Notes: generated by a model from the letters alone, not told the origin. A stretch of 64,000 nt of DNA from Faecalibacterium prausnitzii (GCA_004558805.1 SFDE01000016.1:1-64000); one strand, 5' to 3'; positions 17,132 through 26,601 are shown, numbered from the stretch's first letter. A program made the numbers and translations.

Positions 17132-17177
17132 GCAGGAGCGGCTGGCATTTTCGCCAGCCGCTCCTGCTTTTGTTTTT
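17132..17177 (+). terminator. Terminator after the secreted protein gene
   Basis: The 15-bp stem GCAGGAGCGGCTGGC and its complement is followed by a T-rich run. It reaches the end of the convergent acylphosphatase gene. Confidence 0.85.
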
Positions 17178-17502
17178 AGTAGCCCCGCACCGAGAAGCCT
17201 CGCTCCCACGGATCCGGGGGCAGGTCTTTCTGCCGGATATCGGTGATCTGGATGTAGTCGCTTTTCTGGATCAGGGCAAAGAGCTTCAGGAACTTGTCCG
17301 GGTCTCCCTGCACTTCCAGCGTCACGGTGCCATCGTCCTCGTTCTGCACCCAGCCGGTAAGCTCCAGCGTCTGGGCGGCATACCGTGCCCGGTAGCGGAA
17401 GCCCACTCCCTGCACCTGCCCGCAGATGGAATAGCGCCGCCGCACCGTACCCTCCGGCAGCACCGGCGGAGTACGGTCCTTCTGTTTCAGAAAATCAAAC
17501 AC
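17176..17502 (-). CDS. Acylphosphatase
   Basis: The acylphosphatase core is clear: RRRYSICGQVQGVGFRYRAR carries the catalytic Arg, and GWVQNEDDGTVTLEVQG carries the catalytic Asn region. The domain hydrolyses carboxyl-phosphate bonds in the cytosol. A short N-terminal extension (VFDFLKQKDR) precedes it. GTG at 17502 is the likely start because AAGGGGG lies 8 bases before it, giving 108 residues. An upstream in-frame ATG at 17562 would overlap the pyrophosphatase stop and lacks a ribosome site. It is probably cotranscribed with that gene. Confidence 0.85.
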   Translation of the reverse strand: MFDFLKQKDRTPPVLPEGTVRRRYSICGQVQGVGFRYRARYAAQTLELTGWVQNEDDGTVTLEVQGDPDKFLKLFALIQKSDYIQITDIRQKDLPPDPWERGFSVRGY

Positions 17503-17561
17503 CTTGTGTTCCCCCTTTGAGGGGAAAGATATCCTGCGCCGGGCGCAGCACATTCTTTCCA

Positions 17562-19217
17562 TTACAGTTCCTGATATGCCGCCATAAGGGCGGGGATGAA
17601 CTGCTTTTTGCGGCTCACCACGCCCGGCAATGTCCAGCTGCCGTCCTCCGTGGGTTGGGTATCAAAACCTTCTGCCAGTACTTCCCCTGCATAGCGCCCG
17701 GTGCAGATGACCACGCTCTCTTCCTTGGGCACATCGGTGAGCAGGACGTACAGGTCCTCCACGTTCTGCTTGTTCCGTGCCTCCTCCAGGTAGGGATTCA
17801 GCAGCTTTTCTGCCCCGTAAAGGTTCTTGCGGGTCATGTAGCTGCCCTGCGCCACCCCAAAACGGATATCGCCGCACATGAACACCTTAAAGTCCTGCAG
17901 GAACACTTCCTCGGCGGTCTTGCCGTCCAGCCGCTCTCCTGCCTCGAACATCTCGTTGGCAAACTCCTCAATGTCCACCCCGGCGATCTTTGCCAGCCGC
18001 TTGGCGGTGTTTACATCCACGGGGGTGCAGGTGGGGCTGCGGAAGGCAAGCGTGTCGGACAGGATGGCGCCCAGCAGCAGACCGGCGGTCTGCTGGGGGA
18101 TCTCCACCCCGTTTTCATCGTACATCTGGGTGACGATGGTGGCGGTACAGCCCACCGGCTGGTTGCGGAAATACACCGGTCCGCTGGTCTCCAGACTGCC
18201 GATGCGGTGATGGTCGATGATCTCCAGGATCTCCGCCTGTTCAAAACCCTCCACTGCCTGGGTCGCCTCGTTGTGGTCCACCAGAATGATCCGGCGCTTG
18301 CGGAGGTTGATGATGTTCCGGCGGCTGATCATACCGCAGTATTTGCCCTCTTCGTCCAGAATGGGGAAATAGCGGTGACGCACCTTTGCCATGACCCGGG
18401 TCACATCCGCCACCGGGGTCACGAGGGTGAATTTGATGATGTCCTGCCGGGTCATGTAATAGGAGATGGGGGCGCACTGGCTGATGAGCTTACCGGCTGC
18501 GTAGGTGTCGCAGGGGGCGGTCATGATCGCCACCCCGGTCTCCTCTGCAATGCGCTGGATGGTGCGTCCCACCTTTGCCCCGTTGCAGATGATAATGAGA
18601 GAGGCTTCCTTTTCGATGGCACACAGCTGGCTCTCGTAGCGGTTGGTGAGGATGACGATATCCCCTTTTTCCATGCTGTTTTCCAGCATTTCCGGGGTGG
18701 CGGTGCCAATGCGGATGTGCCCGGTGGTGCATGCAGCGTCCTCGCTGCCCACCACCATGGTCGCCCCCAGCGTCTCCAGAATGTTCCGGTAGCTGGTGCA
18801 GCTCTTGGCAAGGATGCCGGTATCAAAAAGGTCCATGTTGGCAGTGGCGATATCCTTGACCGTAATGACGCCTTCCAGCTCGTTATCCGGGTCGGTCACC
18901 GGCAGAGTGTCGATCTTCTGGTCCCGCATGACCTCCCACGCCTTCCGCAGACTGGTGGAGCCGGGGATCCCCGGGATCTCACGGTAATCCACGTCCCGGA
19001 TCTTGGGGTTTACATCGGTACACATCCGGGGCGGCGTGACCCCAAACTTTTTCAGGACGAACTCGGTCTCCTGATTCATCTTTCCGGCTCTGCGCGCCTC
19101 GCAGACCAGATCGCTGGTCTTGTTTTTCAGCTCTGCATAGGCGATCGCCGAGCAGATGGAGTCGGTATCCGGATTCCGATGTCCGATGACCACTACCTTG
19201 TGGGCTGCTTTGGGCAT
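17562..19217 (-). CDS. Manganese-dependent inorganic pyrophosphatase with CBS and DRTGG domains
   Basis: This 551-residue family II pyrophosphatase has the DHH domain split by a regulatory insert. VIGHRNPDTDSICSA is at the start, and IIDHHRIG with SDTLAFRSPTCTP come after the insert. CBS motifs lie near residues 70-125 (DTLPVTDPDNELEGVITVKD) and 245-300, with a DRTGG-like region between them. The C-terminal DHHA2 domain closes the active site. It hydrolyses PPi to phosphate. In the family the CBS pair binds adenine nucleotides and tunes activity. The ATG follows AAAGGGGGAG. Confidence 0.93.
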   Translation of the reverse strand: MPKAAHKVVVIGHRNPDTDSICSAIAYAELKNKTSDLVCEARRAGKMNQETEFVLKKFGVTPPRMCTDVNPKIRDVDYREIPGIPGSTSLRKAWEVMRDQKIDTLPVTDPDNELEGVITVKDIATANMDLFDTGILAKSCTSYRNILETLGATMVVGSEDAACTTGHIRIGTATPEMLENSMEKGDIVILTNRYESQLCAIEKEASLIIICNGAKVGRTIQRIAEETGVAIMTAPCDTYAAGKLISQCAPISYYMTRQDIIKFTLVTPVADVTRVMAKVRHRYFPILDEEGKYCGMISRRNIINLRKRRIILVDHNEATQAVEGFEQAEILEIIDHHRIGSLETSGPVYFRNQPVGCTATIVTQMYDENGVEIPQQTAGLLLGAILSDTLAFRSPTCTPVDVNTAKRLAKIAGVDIEEFANEMFEAGERLDGKTAEEVFLQDFKVFMCGDIRFGVAQGSYMTRKNLYGAEKLLNPYLEEARNKQNVEDLYVLLTDVPKEESVVICTGRYAGEVLAEGFDTQPTEDGSWTLPGVVSRKKQFIPALMAAYQEL

Positions 19218-19455
19218 AAATTCTCCCCCTTTATATGGGTCTTACCTTTTATCATTCGTATCATTTTCTCCCGCTGCGCTCCTGCACTGCAGCAGCAGGT
19301 TCCAGGATTATTCTAACACAATTTTCTGCAGCGGTAAAGCAGAACGGCTGCGGCAGTGCGGCGTATTTCCCCGGCAATTTCCGCCGCCCTTGGCAAAGAC
19401 TTTGCCTGAGCGTCCAGCTTTTTTGATTTTTTGAATTTTTTATTGTACACATTAC

Positions 19456-19484
19456 TTGTAATTCCGGTACATCCGCTGTATGAT
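19456..19484 (+). promoter_or_regulatory. Promoter of the third MATE gene
   Basis: TTGTAA (19456-19461), 17 bases and TATGAT (19479-19484). The rest of the 19218-19523 gap shows no gene. Confidence 0.65.
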
Positions 19485-19523
19485 AAGGGTATCGTACTTT
19501 TTTACAGGATGTGGAGGAAAAAC

Positions 19524-20882
19524 ATGTCATCGACCAAAGCCCGGTCCGCCCCGCTGTTTACCCGACAGCAGCTCATTGCCCTTCTGCTGCCGCTCATTGC
19601 CGAGCAGACTCTGAACGTTACCATCGGTCTTGCTGACACCCTGATGGTCTCCTCGGTGGGCGAAGCCGCCGTCTCCGGCGTCAGTCTGGTGGACACCTTT
19701 AATACCCTGCTGATCCAGATCATGAGCGCTCTTGCCACCGGCGGCGCTGTGGTCACCAGCCAGTACATCGGACACCGGGAGCCTAAAAACGCCCGTGCCG
19801 CTGCGGCGCAGATCCTGTTCATCCTTTCCAGCCTCAGCTGCCTGGTCGCCGCCATTGTGGTGGTGGGGCGCCACGGCATCCTGCGGGGCATCTTTGGTTC
19901 CATTGACGCCGACGTCATGCACTACGCCGAGACCTACTTTTTGCTCTCTGCCCTGAGCTACCCCTTCATCGGTCTGTACAACGCCGGTGCCGCCCTGTTC
20001 CGGGCGCAGGGCAACAGCAAGATCAGCATGCTGTCCAGCCTTGTGATGAACGTGGTGAACATCGGCGGCAACGCCATCCTGATCTTCGGCTTTGGCATGG
20101 GGGTCATGGGCGCTGCTCTGGCAAGCCTTGTTTCCCGGATGGTGGCGTGCTTTGCGGTACTGTACCTGCTGCAGAAGCCCCAATGCCCGCTGCGGGTGGA
20201 GGGACTGCAGGCGCTGCGCCCGGACGGTGCACTGATCCGGCGCATCCTCCGCATCGGCATCCCTGCCGGCATCGAGAACGGAATGTTCCAGATCGGCAAG
20301 CTGTCGGTGTCCAGCCTGACCTCCACCCTGGGCACCGCCGCCATTGCGGCAAACGCCGTGGTCAACAGCACCACCACCTTCCTGAACGTGCCTGCCAACG
20401 CCGTGGGCATGGCGGCGCTGACGGTGGTGGGACAGTGCCTTGGTGCCGGCGAAAAGGAACAGGCGGTGGACTACTCCCGCCGCCTGCTGTTCCTTGCCTA
20501 CTGCGGCGCATGGGCTTTGAACCTTACCGCCTTCTTCTTTGTCAACCAGTATGCGGTATCCCTGTTCCACCTCTCCGCCGAGGCGCAGACCATGGCACTG
20601 GAGGTGATGCGGTGGTTCAACATCGTATCCCTGTTCATCTGGCCTTCCAGCTTTACCCTGCCCAACATCCTCCGTGCCTCCGGCGACTCCCGGTTCACCA
20701 TGAGTGTCAGCATCCTCTCCATGTGGGTGTTCCGGGTGGGCTTCTGCTACCTGTGGGTGCTGCAGTTCAACGGCGGGCTGCTGTCCATCTGGGTCGGCAT
20801 GTATCTGGACTGGCTGTTCCGCTCCATCTGCTTTACCGCCCGGTTCGTCCGGGGAAAGTGGCTGGAACAGAACGTGATCTAA
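19524..20882 (+). CDS. MATE family efflux transporter (copy 3)
   Basis: This 452-residue carrier has twelve helices. It opens with FTRQQLIALLLPLIAEQTLN and GLADTLMVSSVGEAAVSGVS, typical of the DinF/NorM-like Clostridia branch. The second half begins RRILRIGIPAGIENGMFQIG. The ATG at 19524 was chosen because GTGGAGGAAA precedes it at the right distance. It is monocistronic. It is not closely similar to the other two MATE proteins, so this is not a recent tandem duplication. Confidence 0.9.
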   Translation: MSSTKARSAPLFTRQQLIALLLPLIAEQTLNVTIGLADTLMVSSVGEAAVSGVSLVDTFNTLLIQIMSALATGGAVVTSQYIGHREPKNARAAAAQILFILSSLSCLVAAIVVVGRHGILRGIFGSIDADVMHYAETYFLLSALSYPFIGLYNAGAALFRAQGNSKISMLSSLVMNVVNIGGNAILIFGFGMGVMGAALASLVSRMVACFAVLYLLQKPQCPLRVEGLQALRPDGALIRRILRIGIPAGIENGMFQIGKLSVSSLTSTLGTAAIAANAVVNSTTTFLNVPANAVGMAALTVVGQCLGAGEKEQAVDYSRRLLFLAYCGAWALNLTAFFFVNQYAVSLFHLSAEAQTMALEVMRWFNIVSLFIWPSSFTLPNILRASGDSRFTMSVSILSMWVFRVGFCYLWVLQFNGGLLSIWVGMYLDWLFRSICFTARFVRGKWLEQNVI

Positions 20883-20906
20883 AAACACCGCCATCCGCAT
20901 CTTTTA

Positions 20907-20946
20907 CAGGGCAGTCGGACCCGCCGGTCCGGCTGCCCTGTTTTTT
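20907..20946 (+). terminator. Terminator of the third MATE gene
   Basis: The 15-bp stem CAGGGCAGTCGGACC and its complement has a CGCC loop and six T behind it. Confidence 0.88.
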
Positions 20947-21085
20947 GCAGCCTCCATCCGCAGATCTGCCCCTCAAAAAATTTTTTTGGTGCAGGAAATG
21001 GCTTTTCTGATTCGTATTATAGGCAGAACGACCCTTTTTCCTCCCCGATATTTACGCAGATTCTACAAATATTTTGTGGGAGTTT

Positions 21086-21099
21086 TGACAAAGTTGTCA
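21086..21099. promoter_or_regulatory. Palindrome upstream of the PAP2 promoter
   Basis: TGACAA-AG-TTGTCA is a perfect 6-2-6 dyad ending 10 bases before the -35 box of the PAP2 gene. It is a candidate operator. Confidence 0.4.
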
Positions 21100-21109
21100 T
21101 TTTTCCTTC

Positions 21110-21138
21110 TTGTAATCGTCACAAAAGGGGCGTATAAT
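21110..21138 (+). promoter_or_regulatory. Promoter of the PAP2 gene
   Basis: TTGTAA (21110-21115), 17 bases and TATAAT (21133-21138). Confidence 0.75.
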
Positions 21139-21187
21139 TTTTTGATGCTAAGATTTTTTGCCATTTCGCAAAAAGGAGGCTGCTACT

Positions 21188-21847
21188 ATGAAACGTGGCT
21201 GGTTTTCGCGCCATCCCATCTGCTTCATGGCGCTGTATTCGGTGCTGTATCTCACAGCTTTTGATTTTCTGGAAACACGGATCTCCATGCCGGAGATTTT
21301 GGTCCATTGCCGTCTGGACGATCTGATCCCCTTCTGCAAGTATGCCGTTGTGCCCTACTTTGCATGGTTTCTGTGGATCCCTTTTACCCTGTTCTTTCTG
21401 CTGTGGAAAGCTCCCCGGGAGGACTTCTGGCGGCTGTGCCTGCCCCTGTTCGCCGGCATGACCATTGCACTGGCATGTTACGTCATCCTGCCCACCGGGC
21501 TTGCCCTGCGTCCCTACTACGTCCCGGGCAATGACATCTTTGCCCGGGTGGTGCGGTTCCTGTACCGCGCCGACACCGCCACCAACGTCTGCCCGTCCAT
21601 CCATGTGCTGAACTCGGTGACATTGCTGCTGGCGTACTACCGCTGCCCCATCTTCACCCAGCCCGGACGCCGCTGGATGCGTCCTGCCGCTGCGGTGCTC
21701 TGCCTTTCCATCGTGTGCTCCACCGTGCTGCTGAAGCAGCACAGCTGCATCGACGTGGTGCTGGGAGCGCTGCTTGCTTTGGTCCTTGACTCCATGTTCA
21801 CCCGTGCCGCCGAGCGCAGCCAGCTGCCTCAGGTGCGCAAGGCATGA
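21188..21847 (+). CDS. PAP2 family membrane phosphatase
   Basis: This 219-residue protein has about six membrane helices. The phosphatase motifs are CPSIHVLNSV (PSxH) and KQHSCIDVVLG (SxxxxxxHxxxD type). PAP2 enzymes dephosphorylate lipid phosphates such as phosphatidate or undecaprenyl pyrophosphate at the outer face. The ATG follows AAAAAGGAGG. It is monocistronic. Confidence 0.88.
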   Translation: MKRGWFSRHPICFMALYSVLYLTAFDFLETRISMPEILVHCRLDDLIPFCKYAVVPYFAWFLWIPFTLFFLLWKAPREDFWRLCLPLFAGMTIALACYVILPTGLALRPYYVPGNDIFARVVRFLYRADTATNVCPSIHVLNSVTLLLAYYRCPIFTQPGRRWMRPAAAVLCLSIVCSTVLLKQHSCIDVVLGALLALVLDSMFTRAAERSQLPQVRKA

Positions 21848-21860
21848 TCTGCAACAACAA

Positions 21861-21902
21861 AAACGAGGGATGACCCTTTTTCGGCGTCATCCCTCGTTTT
21901 TT
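21861..21902. terminator. Bidirectional terminator
   Basis: The 12-bp stem ACGAGGGATGAC/GTCATCCCTCGT is flanked by A and T runs between two convergent genes. Confidence 0.85.
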
Positions 21903-21904
21903 AT

Positions 21905-22861
21905 TCAGAACAGCCCCTCCGGCAGGCAGATATCGGTCTTGGGGACTTTTGTCCATGCAAAGTCTTTTATGAGGCTCTCCGGGGTCCGGGGCGCAGGTTC
22001 CGGCTGGAGACCGTAGGCAAAGGCAAGCTTTCCCACGATCTCCTGCGGGGTATACTTCTCCCGCAGGTTTTCCAGACTCTGGTCGCCGTCCCGCTTGGAC
22101 AGCCGCCGCCCGTCCGGGGCAAGCAGCAGCGGGCAGTGGGCAAACCGGGGTGCCGGCAGACCCAGCAGCCGGTACAGGTAGAGCTGCCGTGCCGTGGAGG
22201 ACAGCAGGTCCGCCCCCCGCACCACTTCCGTGACCCCCATGCGGGCGTCATCCACCACCACCGCCAGCTGGTAGGCAAAGACCCCGTCTCCCCGGCGGAG
22301 GTAGAAATCCCCGCAGTCCCGCAGCAGGTTCTCGCTGTGGGGACCCATGCAGCCATCGGTAAAACGGATCACCTCGTCCGGCACCCGGACCCGGTATGCA
22401 GGGGCTTTGGTTTTGCTTTTTTCGGCGATCTGCTCCGGCGTAAGGTCCCGGCAGGTGCCGGGATAGATCACGTTGCCGTCGGAGGTGTGGGGTGCGCTTG
22501 CCGCATGGAGCTGGGCACGGGAGCAGAAACAGGGATACACCAGCCCTTTTTCCTGCAACTTTTTGTAGCTGGCAGTATAGATGTCCCCGCACTCGCTCTG
22601 GTAATAGGGTCCGTTGGGTCCGCCGCTGCTGCCTCCCTCGTCCCAGAACAGCCCCAGCCACGCCAGATCCTGCTCCAGCTGTTGGGCGTAGATCCGGGGG
22701 CAGCGCTCTGCGTCCAGATCCTCAATGCGCAGCACGATGGACCCGCCCTGACTTTTTGCACTGAGCCATGCCAGCAGGCTGCACGCCAGATTGCCCAGAT
22801 GCAGCCTGCCGCTGGGACTGGGGGCAAAACGCCCCTTTGTGGAAAAAGTCTCGTTTGCCAT
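21905..22861 (-). CDS. gluQ: Glutamyl-Q tRNA(Asp) synthetase
   Basis: This 318-residue protein is the catalytic half of a glutamyl-tRNA synthetase without an anticodon-binding domain. It has GRFAPSPSGRLHLGNLACSL (HIGH region), LRIEDLD, a zinc cluster CFC...C, and LSKRDGD in place of KMSKS. GluQ-RS glutamylates queuosine at the wobble base of tRNA-Asp. The length and truncation match that family and not GltX. It is preceded by AAAGGAG and is monocistronic. Confidence 0.9.
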   Translation of the reverse strand: MANETFSTKGRFAPSPSGRLHLGNLACSLLAWLSAKSQGGSIVLRIEDLDAERCPRIYAQQLEQDLAWLGLFWDEGGSSGGPNGPYYQSECGDIYTASYKKLQEKGLVYPCFCSRAQLHAASAPHTSDGNVIYPGTCRDLTPEQIAEKSKTKAPAYRVRVPDEVIRFTDGCMGPHSENLLRDCGDFYLRRGDGVFAYQLAVVVDDARMGVTEVVRGADLLSSTARQLYLYRLLGLPAPRFAHCPLLLAPDGRRLSKRDGDQSLENLREKYTPQEIVGKLAFAYGLQPEPAPRTPESLIKDFAWTKVPKTDICLPEGLF

Positions 22862-22920
22862 GATGGATGCTCCTTTTTTCGTTTATACGTCCCTCATTAT
22901 AATAGCTCCTCCGCCAAAGG

Positions 22921-24468
22921 TCAACAAAGCTCCGGCATCTTCAGCTGCTGCCACAGCGCCTGACACACTGCCTGCGCCTGCAGACCCCAGACGATCTGCA
23001 CCCGGTCTCCCCGCTTCACAAAACCCTTGTGGGACAGGGTGCCCAGCAATGCTTCGTCCAGCTTTTCCGGCTCCCATAGGGCGATGCGCAGCCGGGTGAA
23101 GCAGTGGTCCAGCTCCCGGATGTTTTCTGCCCCTCCCAGTGCGCGCAGGAGCTTTTCCAGCTCCTCCGGGTCCGGCAGTTCCGCCTGCTTTTCCTCCCGC
23201 GGCGGAGCGGCACGCCCCGGGGTGGGCAGGTCCAGCGCACGGATCAGCACCGTGAACACTACAAAGTAGACCACCATCTCACACAGCGCCAGCAGGTAGA
23301 GCACCGGGTACCGGGTCCGGTCCGCCCCGGCGGTCAGGTTCATCAGCAGGGAGCTGATGAGGTTTGACGTAAAACCGGTAACGTGGAACCGGTCCAGCAG
23401 TACCACAAAGCTGCCGGCAATGATCCCGTGTGCCGCCCACAGCACCGGAGCGGTAAAGCAGAACAGAAAGTCCATGGGCTCGGTGATGGAGGCAAGGGAG
23501 GCGGTAAGCACCAGAGGGATCAGCATGGCGGCAGTGCTGCGGCGGTTCTCCTTCCGGGCGCAGAAGATAAAGGCGGCGGCGATGCCAAAATACCCAAAGG
23601 TCTTGGTAAAGCCGGTGTACATCCACACCACACTGTGGGAAAAGGGCAGATCCTTGGCGTACTCGGTCATCAGCACCGCATATGCCCCGGTGCTGGTGAC
23701 CCCATCCACGGTGATGCTGCCGCCCAGTGCGGTGAACTGGAAGGGGGCGTACACCAGATGGTGCAGCCCGGTGGGGATCAGCAGCCGCTCCAGACAGCCA
23801 TAGAGGAACAACCCTCCGCTGCCGGAGTCTGCCATCCAGCCCGTAAGAGCAGAGATGGCGTGCTGCACCGGCGGCATAAAATAGCAGCTGCCCCAGCCCA
23901 GTGCCATGGCAAATGCCGCCGAGCATACAAAGGACCACCGCACCCCGGAATAGAGCTGGGACACCACACCCCGGAACTGCACCCCGCAGGTGCGGTTATA
24001 GATCCAGCTCACCGCCAGCCCCAGCAGGATGCCGCCCAGCGCTCCCATATCCACGGTCTGGACCCCCAGGATCTGGGTCTGCCCGGTGCCGTAGAGCCCC
24101 AGCGTCCCGGCAGACTCTGCCAGAGCACCCTGTGCCGCAAGCCCCACATGCCCTGCCATCAGATACACCATAAAGCTCATAAGGGCGATCAGCACCACCT
24201 GCTGCTTTTCCCGCTTTGCTGCCACAGCGGCAATGCCTACGCACAGCAGCAGACCGATGTTCTGCACCAGCAGCATCATGCAGCCGTACAGCAGCTTTCC
24301 CAGCTGCTGCACCGGGGCGCAGTCCAGCACCGGCAGCACCCGGCGCAGCCCGCTGCCGGTAAGCAGCGCCCCCACCGACAGCAGCATACCTGCCACCGAA
24401 AAATAGCTCAGGGGGGTGATCATTGCCCGGGAAAAGGTCTCCAGCCCATTCAGGACCTTTTTCTTCAT
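22921..24468 (-). CDS. PTS transporter EIICB, glucose/N-acetylglucosamine family
   Basis: This 515-residue protein joins a ten-helix EIIC sugar channel (residues 1-410) to a C-terminal EIIB domain. The EIIC signature SITEPMDFLFCFTAP is present. The EIIB phosphocysteine lies in LDHCFTRLRIAL (the usual NCxTRLR). It would take up and phosphorylate a glucose-family sugar with EI, HPr and a separate EIIA, none of which is in this window. The ATG at 24468 was chosen over an upstream start because GAGGAGG precedes it. The sugar is not decided. Confidence 0.9.
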   Translation of the reverse strand: MKKKVLNGLETFSRAMITPLSYFSVAGMLLSVGALLTGSGLRRVLPVLDCAPVQQLGKLLYGCMMLLVQNIGLLLCVGIAAVAAKREKQQVVLIALMSFMVYLMAGHVGLAAQGALAESAGTLGLYGTGQTQILGVQTVDMGALGGILLGLAVSWIYNRTCGVQFRGVVSQLYSGVRWSFVCSAAFAMALGWGSCYFMPPVQHAISALTGWMADSGSGGLFLYGCLERLLIPTGLHHLVYAPFQFTALGGSITVDGVTSTGAYAVLMTEYAKDLPFSHSVVWMYTGFTKTFGYFGIAAAFIFCARKENRRSTAAMLIPLVLTASLASITEPMDFLFCFTAPVLWAAHGIIAGSFVVLLDRFHVTGFTSNLISSLLMNLTAGADRTRYPVLYLLALCEMVVYFVVFTVLIRALDLPTPGRAAPPREEKQAELPDPEELEKLLRALGGAENIRELDHCFTRLRIALWEPEKLDEALLGTLSHKGFVKRGDRVQIVWGLQAQAVCQALWQQLKMPELC

Positions 24469-24634
24469 CTTCCCATCCTCCTCATTCCTCGGGTCGCCGC
24501 AAGACGTTGCAGCCCCTCTGTCTGTAGTCAACCGCCTTGCGCCGGAAATGTCAATGCGGCAAAGCTCCTAATTTTGCCGCCCGGATTTGTGCAGCCTGTA
24601 CAGCACCACTTGAAATTCGTCTCCCCTCCGCTGA

Positions 24635-24663
24635 TTGACAACCGCCCCCGGGAACATTATACT
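24635..24663 (+). promoter_or_regulatory. Promoter of the second lipoprotein gene
   Basis: TTGACA (24635-24640), 17 bases and TATACT (24658-24663). Confidence 0.8.
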
Positions 24664-24725
24664 AAAGCTGTACCCTTCCGGTGTTTCCGGCGGTTTTTTA
24701 CGAACATACAAGGAGGTCCTTCCTT

Positions 24726-25328
24726 ATGAAACACACTCGTATTCTTTCTCTGGTGCTCTGCACCGCCTTGGTGTGCGGCTTGCTGGCAGGCTGCACCGGC
24801 GGCAGCTCCGGCGACTCCGCCTCCCACAGCACCTCCTCCGGCAGCACCGCTTCTTCGGTCCCGCTGCCCGACTCCACCACTCAGGCAAACACCGGCAGCC
24901 TTCTGCCCGGCAGTTTTGACGAGAACTCCGTCTCCTCTCTGGACAGCATCTCCGACGCCTTTGCCCCCTGTCTGGGCTGGGGTCCCGGGGTGTCCGGCTG
25001 CTCTTTAAAGTCGGTCATTGCGGCGGCATCCCTGCTGCACTGGGCAGAGCAGGCACACCTTTCTGCCCGCAGCTCCGAGGAGATCCAGGACGCCTTCTAC
25101 GGCTGGTTCAACGCCCTTTCCGCCGTCGATCAGGAAAACTTTGCAGAGGCATGGACCATGATCGAACCTGCAGCGCTGGACCTGCTCAGCGACAAGGACA
25201 GCATGACCGACCTGATCTCCGACGCAGGACTGGACCCGGATACCCTGCCGGGCTGCACCCTGAAGAACTGGCAGGCACTGCAGAACGTGCTGGACCAGCG
25301 TGTGCCGGAGGCACAGGGCGAATTCTGA
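24726..25328 (+). CDS. Secreted lipoprotein of unknown function
   Basis: This 200-residue protein has a lipoprotein signal (LSLVLCTALVCGLLAGCTGG). A Ser/Thr/Gly-rich spacer of about 45 residues follows, then an acidic helical domain of about 120 residues. I do not recognise the domain. The low-complexity spacer suggests that the domain is held away from the membrane through the wall. The ATG follows AAGGAGGTCC. It is monocistronic with a strong promoter. Confidence 0.85.
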   Translation: MKHTRILSLVLCTALVCGLLAGCTGGSSGDSASHSTSSGSTASSVPLPDSTTQANTGSLLPGSFDENSVSSLDSISDAFAPCLGWGPGVSGCSLKSVIAAASLLHWAEQAHLSARSSEEIQDAFYGWFNALSAVDQENFAEAWTMIEPAALDLLSDKDSMTDLISDAGLDPDTLPGCTLKNWQALQNVLDQRVPEAQGEF

Positions 25329-25333
25329 TAACC

Positions 25334-25374
25334 AAAAAACGGGCTGCTGCGCATCTGCGCAGCAGCCCGTTTGC
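25334..25374. terminator. Bidirectional terminator
   Basis: The 14-bp stem ACGGGCTGCTGCGC and its complement has an ATCT loop and six T on the minus strand. It separates two convergent genes. Confidence 0.85.
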
Positions 25375-25375
25375 T

Positions 25376-26500
25376 TTACACTTTTTTCAGCACATACTGG
25401 CGGGTGCCCATGCCGACCTTTTCTGCCTGCTCAAGGGTCGCCTTCCACTCGATGTTGGGGTTGGAATCCTTAAAGTTGTCGTGGTGGCAGTTCCAGCCCG
25501 GCTTTGCAAGGTTTGCGCTCAGCTGGCTGTTGGGCAGCGGAGCAGCGTTCAGGCAGGCGTCCGCACATGCCTGATCCAGCGCCACCGGGTCAAAGGAGGC
25601 AAAGATACCGATATCCGGCAGGATAGGGGCATCGTTCTCCCCGTGGCAGTCGCAGTTGGGGCTGATGTCCTGCACCAGCGAAATGTGGAAGCAGGGACGA
25701 CCGGCGCAGACGGCAGCGGCATACTCCGCCATCTTCCGGTCCAGCTCCTCGTTGGCACAGTCGTTGGGGGAATACACGGCGTCAAAGCTGCAGGCACCGA
25801 TGCAGCGACCGCAGCCCTTGCACTTGTCGTAGTCGATGACCGCCTTGTTGTTGCTGTCGTAGGTGATGGCGTCGGAGCCGCACTCCTTGGCGCAGCGGTG
25901 GCAGCCCCGGCACAGCTCCTGCTGGATGGCAGGCTTACCGGCGGCGTGCTGCTCCATCTTGCCGGCGCGGGAACCGCAGCCCATGCCGATGTTCTTGATG
26001 GCACCGCCAAAGCCGGTGGATTCGTGTCCCTTGAAGTGGGTCAGGCTGATGAACACATCGGCGTCCATCACCGCACGACCGATCTTGGCGGTCTTGCAGT
26101 ACTCACCCCCCGGCACCGGCACTTCCACTTCATCGGTACCCCGCAGACCATCTGCAATAATGACCTGACAGCCGGTGGTCATAGGCCAAAAGCCGTTGAG
26201 CTGGGCGCAGGTCAGATGTTCCAGCGCATTCTTGCGGCTGCCGGGATACAGGGTGTTGCAGTCGGTGAGGAAGGGCATCCCCCCCTGCTCCTTGCACAGA
26301 TCCGCCACCACCTTGGCGTAGTTGGGACGCAGGAAAGCCAGATTGCCCAGCTCTCCAAAGTGCATCTTGATGGCAACGAACTTGCCCTCCATATCAATGT
26401 CCTTGATGCCCGCCGCAATGCAGACCCGGCGCAGCTTGTCCAGCAGGCTGGTGCCCACCGGGCAGCGGAAATCCGTATAGTATACCTTGGAAGCTTCCAT
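25376..26500 (-). CDS. DUF362 domain protein with 4Fe-4S ferredoxin centre
   Basis: This 374-residue protein has an N-terminal DUF362 domain (IKMHFGELGNLAFLRP, KGHESTGFGGAIKNIGMGC). An inserted bacterial-type ferredoxin domain at about 190-250 carries two cysteine clusters (CRGCHRCAKEC and CKGCGRCIGAC). A C-terminal Cys-rich part follows. It should be a cytosolic iron-sulfur protein. Its partner and reaction are unknown. The ATG follows AAGGGAGG. Confidence 0.88.
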   Translation of the reverse strand: MEASKVYYTDFRCPVGTSLLDKLRRVCIAAGIKDIDMEGKFVAIKMHFGELGNLAFLRPNYAKVVADLCKEQGGMPFLTDCNTLYPGSRKNALEHLTCAQLNGFWPMTTGCQVIIADGLRGTDEVEVPVPGGEYCKTAKIGRAVMDADVFISLTHFKGHESTGFGGAIKNIGMGCGSRAGKMEQHAAGKPAIQQELCRGCHRCAKECGSDAITYDSNNKAVIDYDKCKGCGRCIGACSFDAVYSPNDCANEELDRKMAEYAAAVCAGRPCFHISLVQDISPNCDCHGENDAPILPDIGIFASFDPVALDQACADACLNAAPLPNSQLSANLAKPGWNCHHDNFKDSNPNIEWKATLEQAEKVGMGTRQYVLKKV

Positions 26501-26565
26501 TGTAGTTCCTCCCTTGTTTCTGCTCTCTTGTGCGGCATGGTCTGCCGCAGATACTCTCTTTTTTC

Positions 26566-26594
26566 AGTATAACACAACCGGGCAGGCACTGCAA
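26566..26594 (-). promoter_or_regulatory. Promoter of the DUF362 gene
   Basis: On the minus strand TTGCAG (26594-26589), 17 bases and TATACT (26571-26566). Confidence 0.7.
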
Positions 26595-26601
26595 ACAGAA
26601 A

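Noticed and set aside
1377..20882. The three MATE genes as a recent amplification
   Set aside because: Their N-terminal and mid-protein sequences differ clearly, so they represent different subfamilies.
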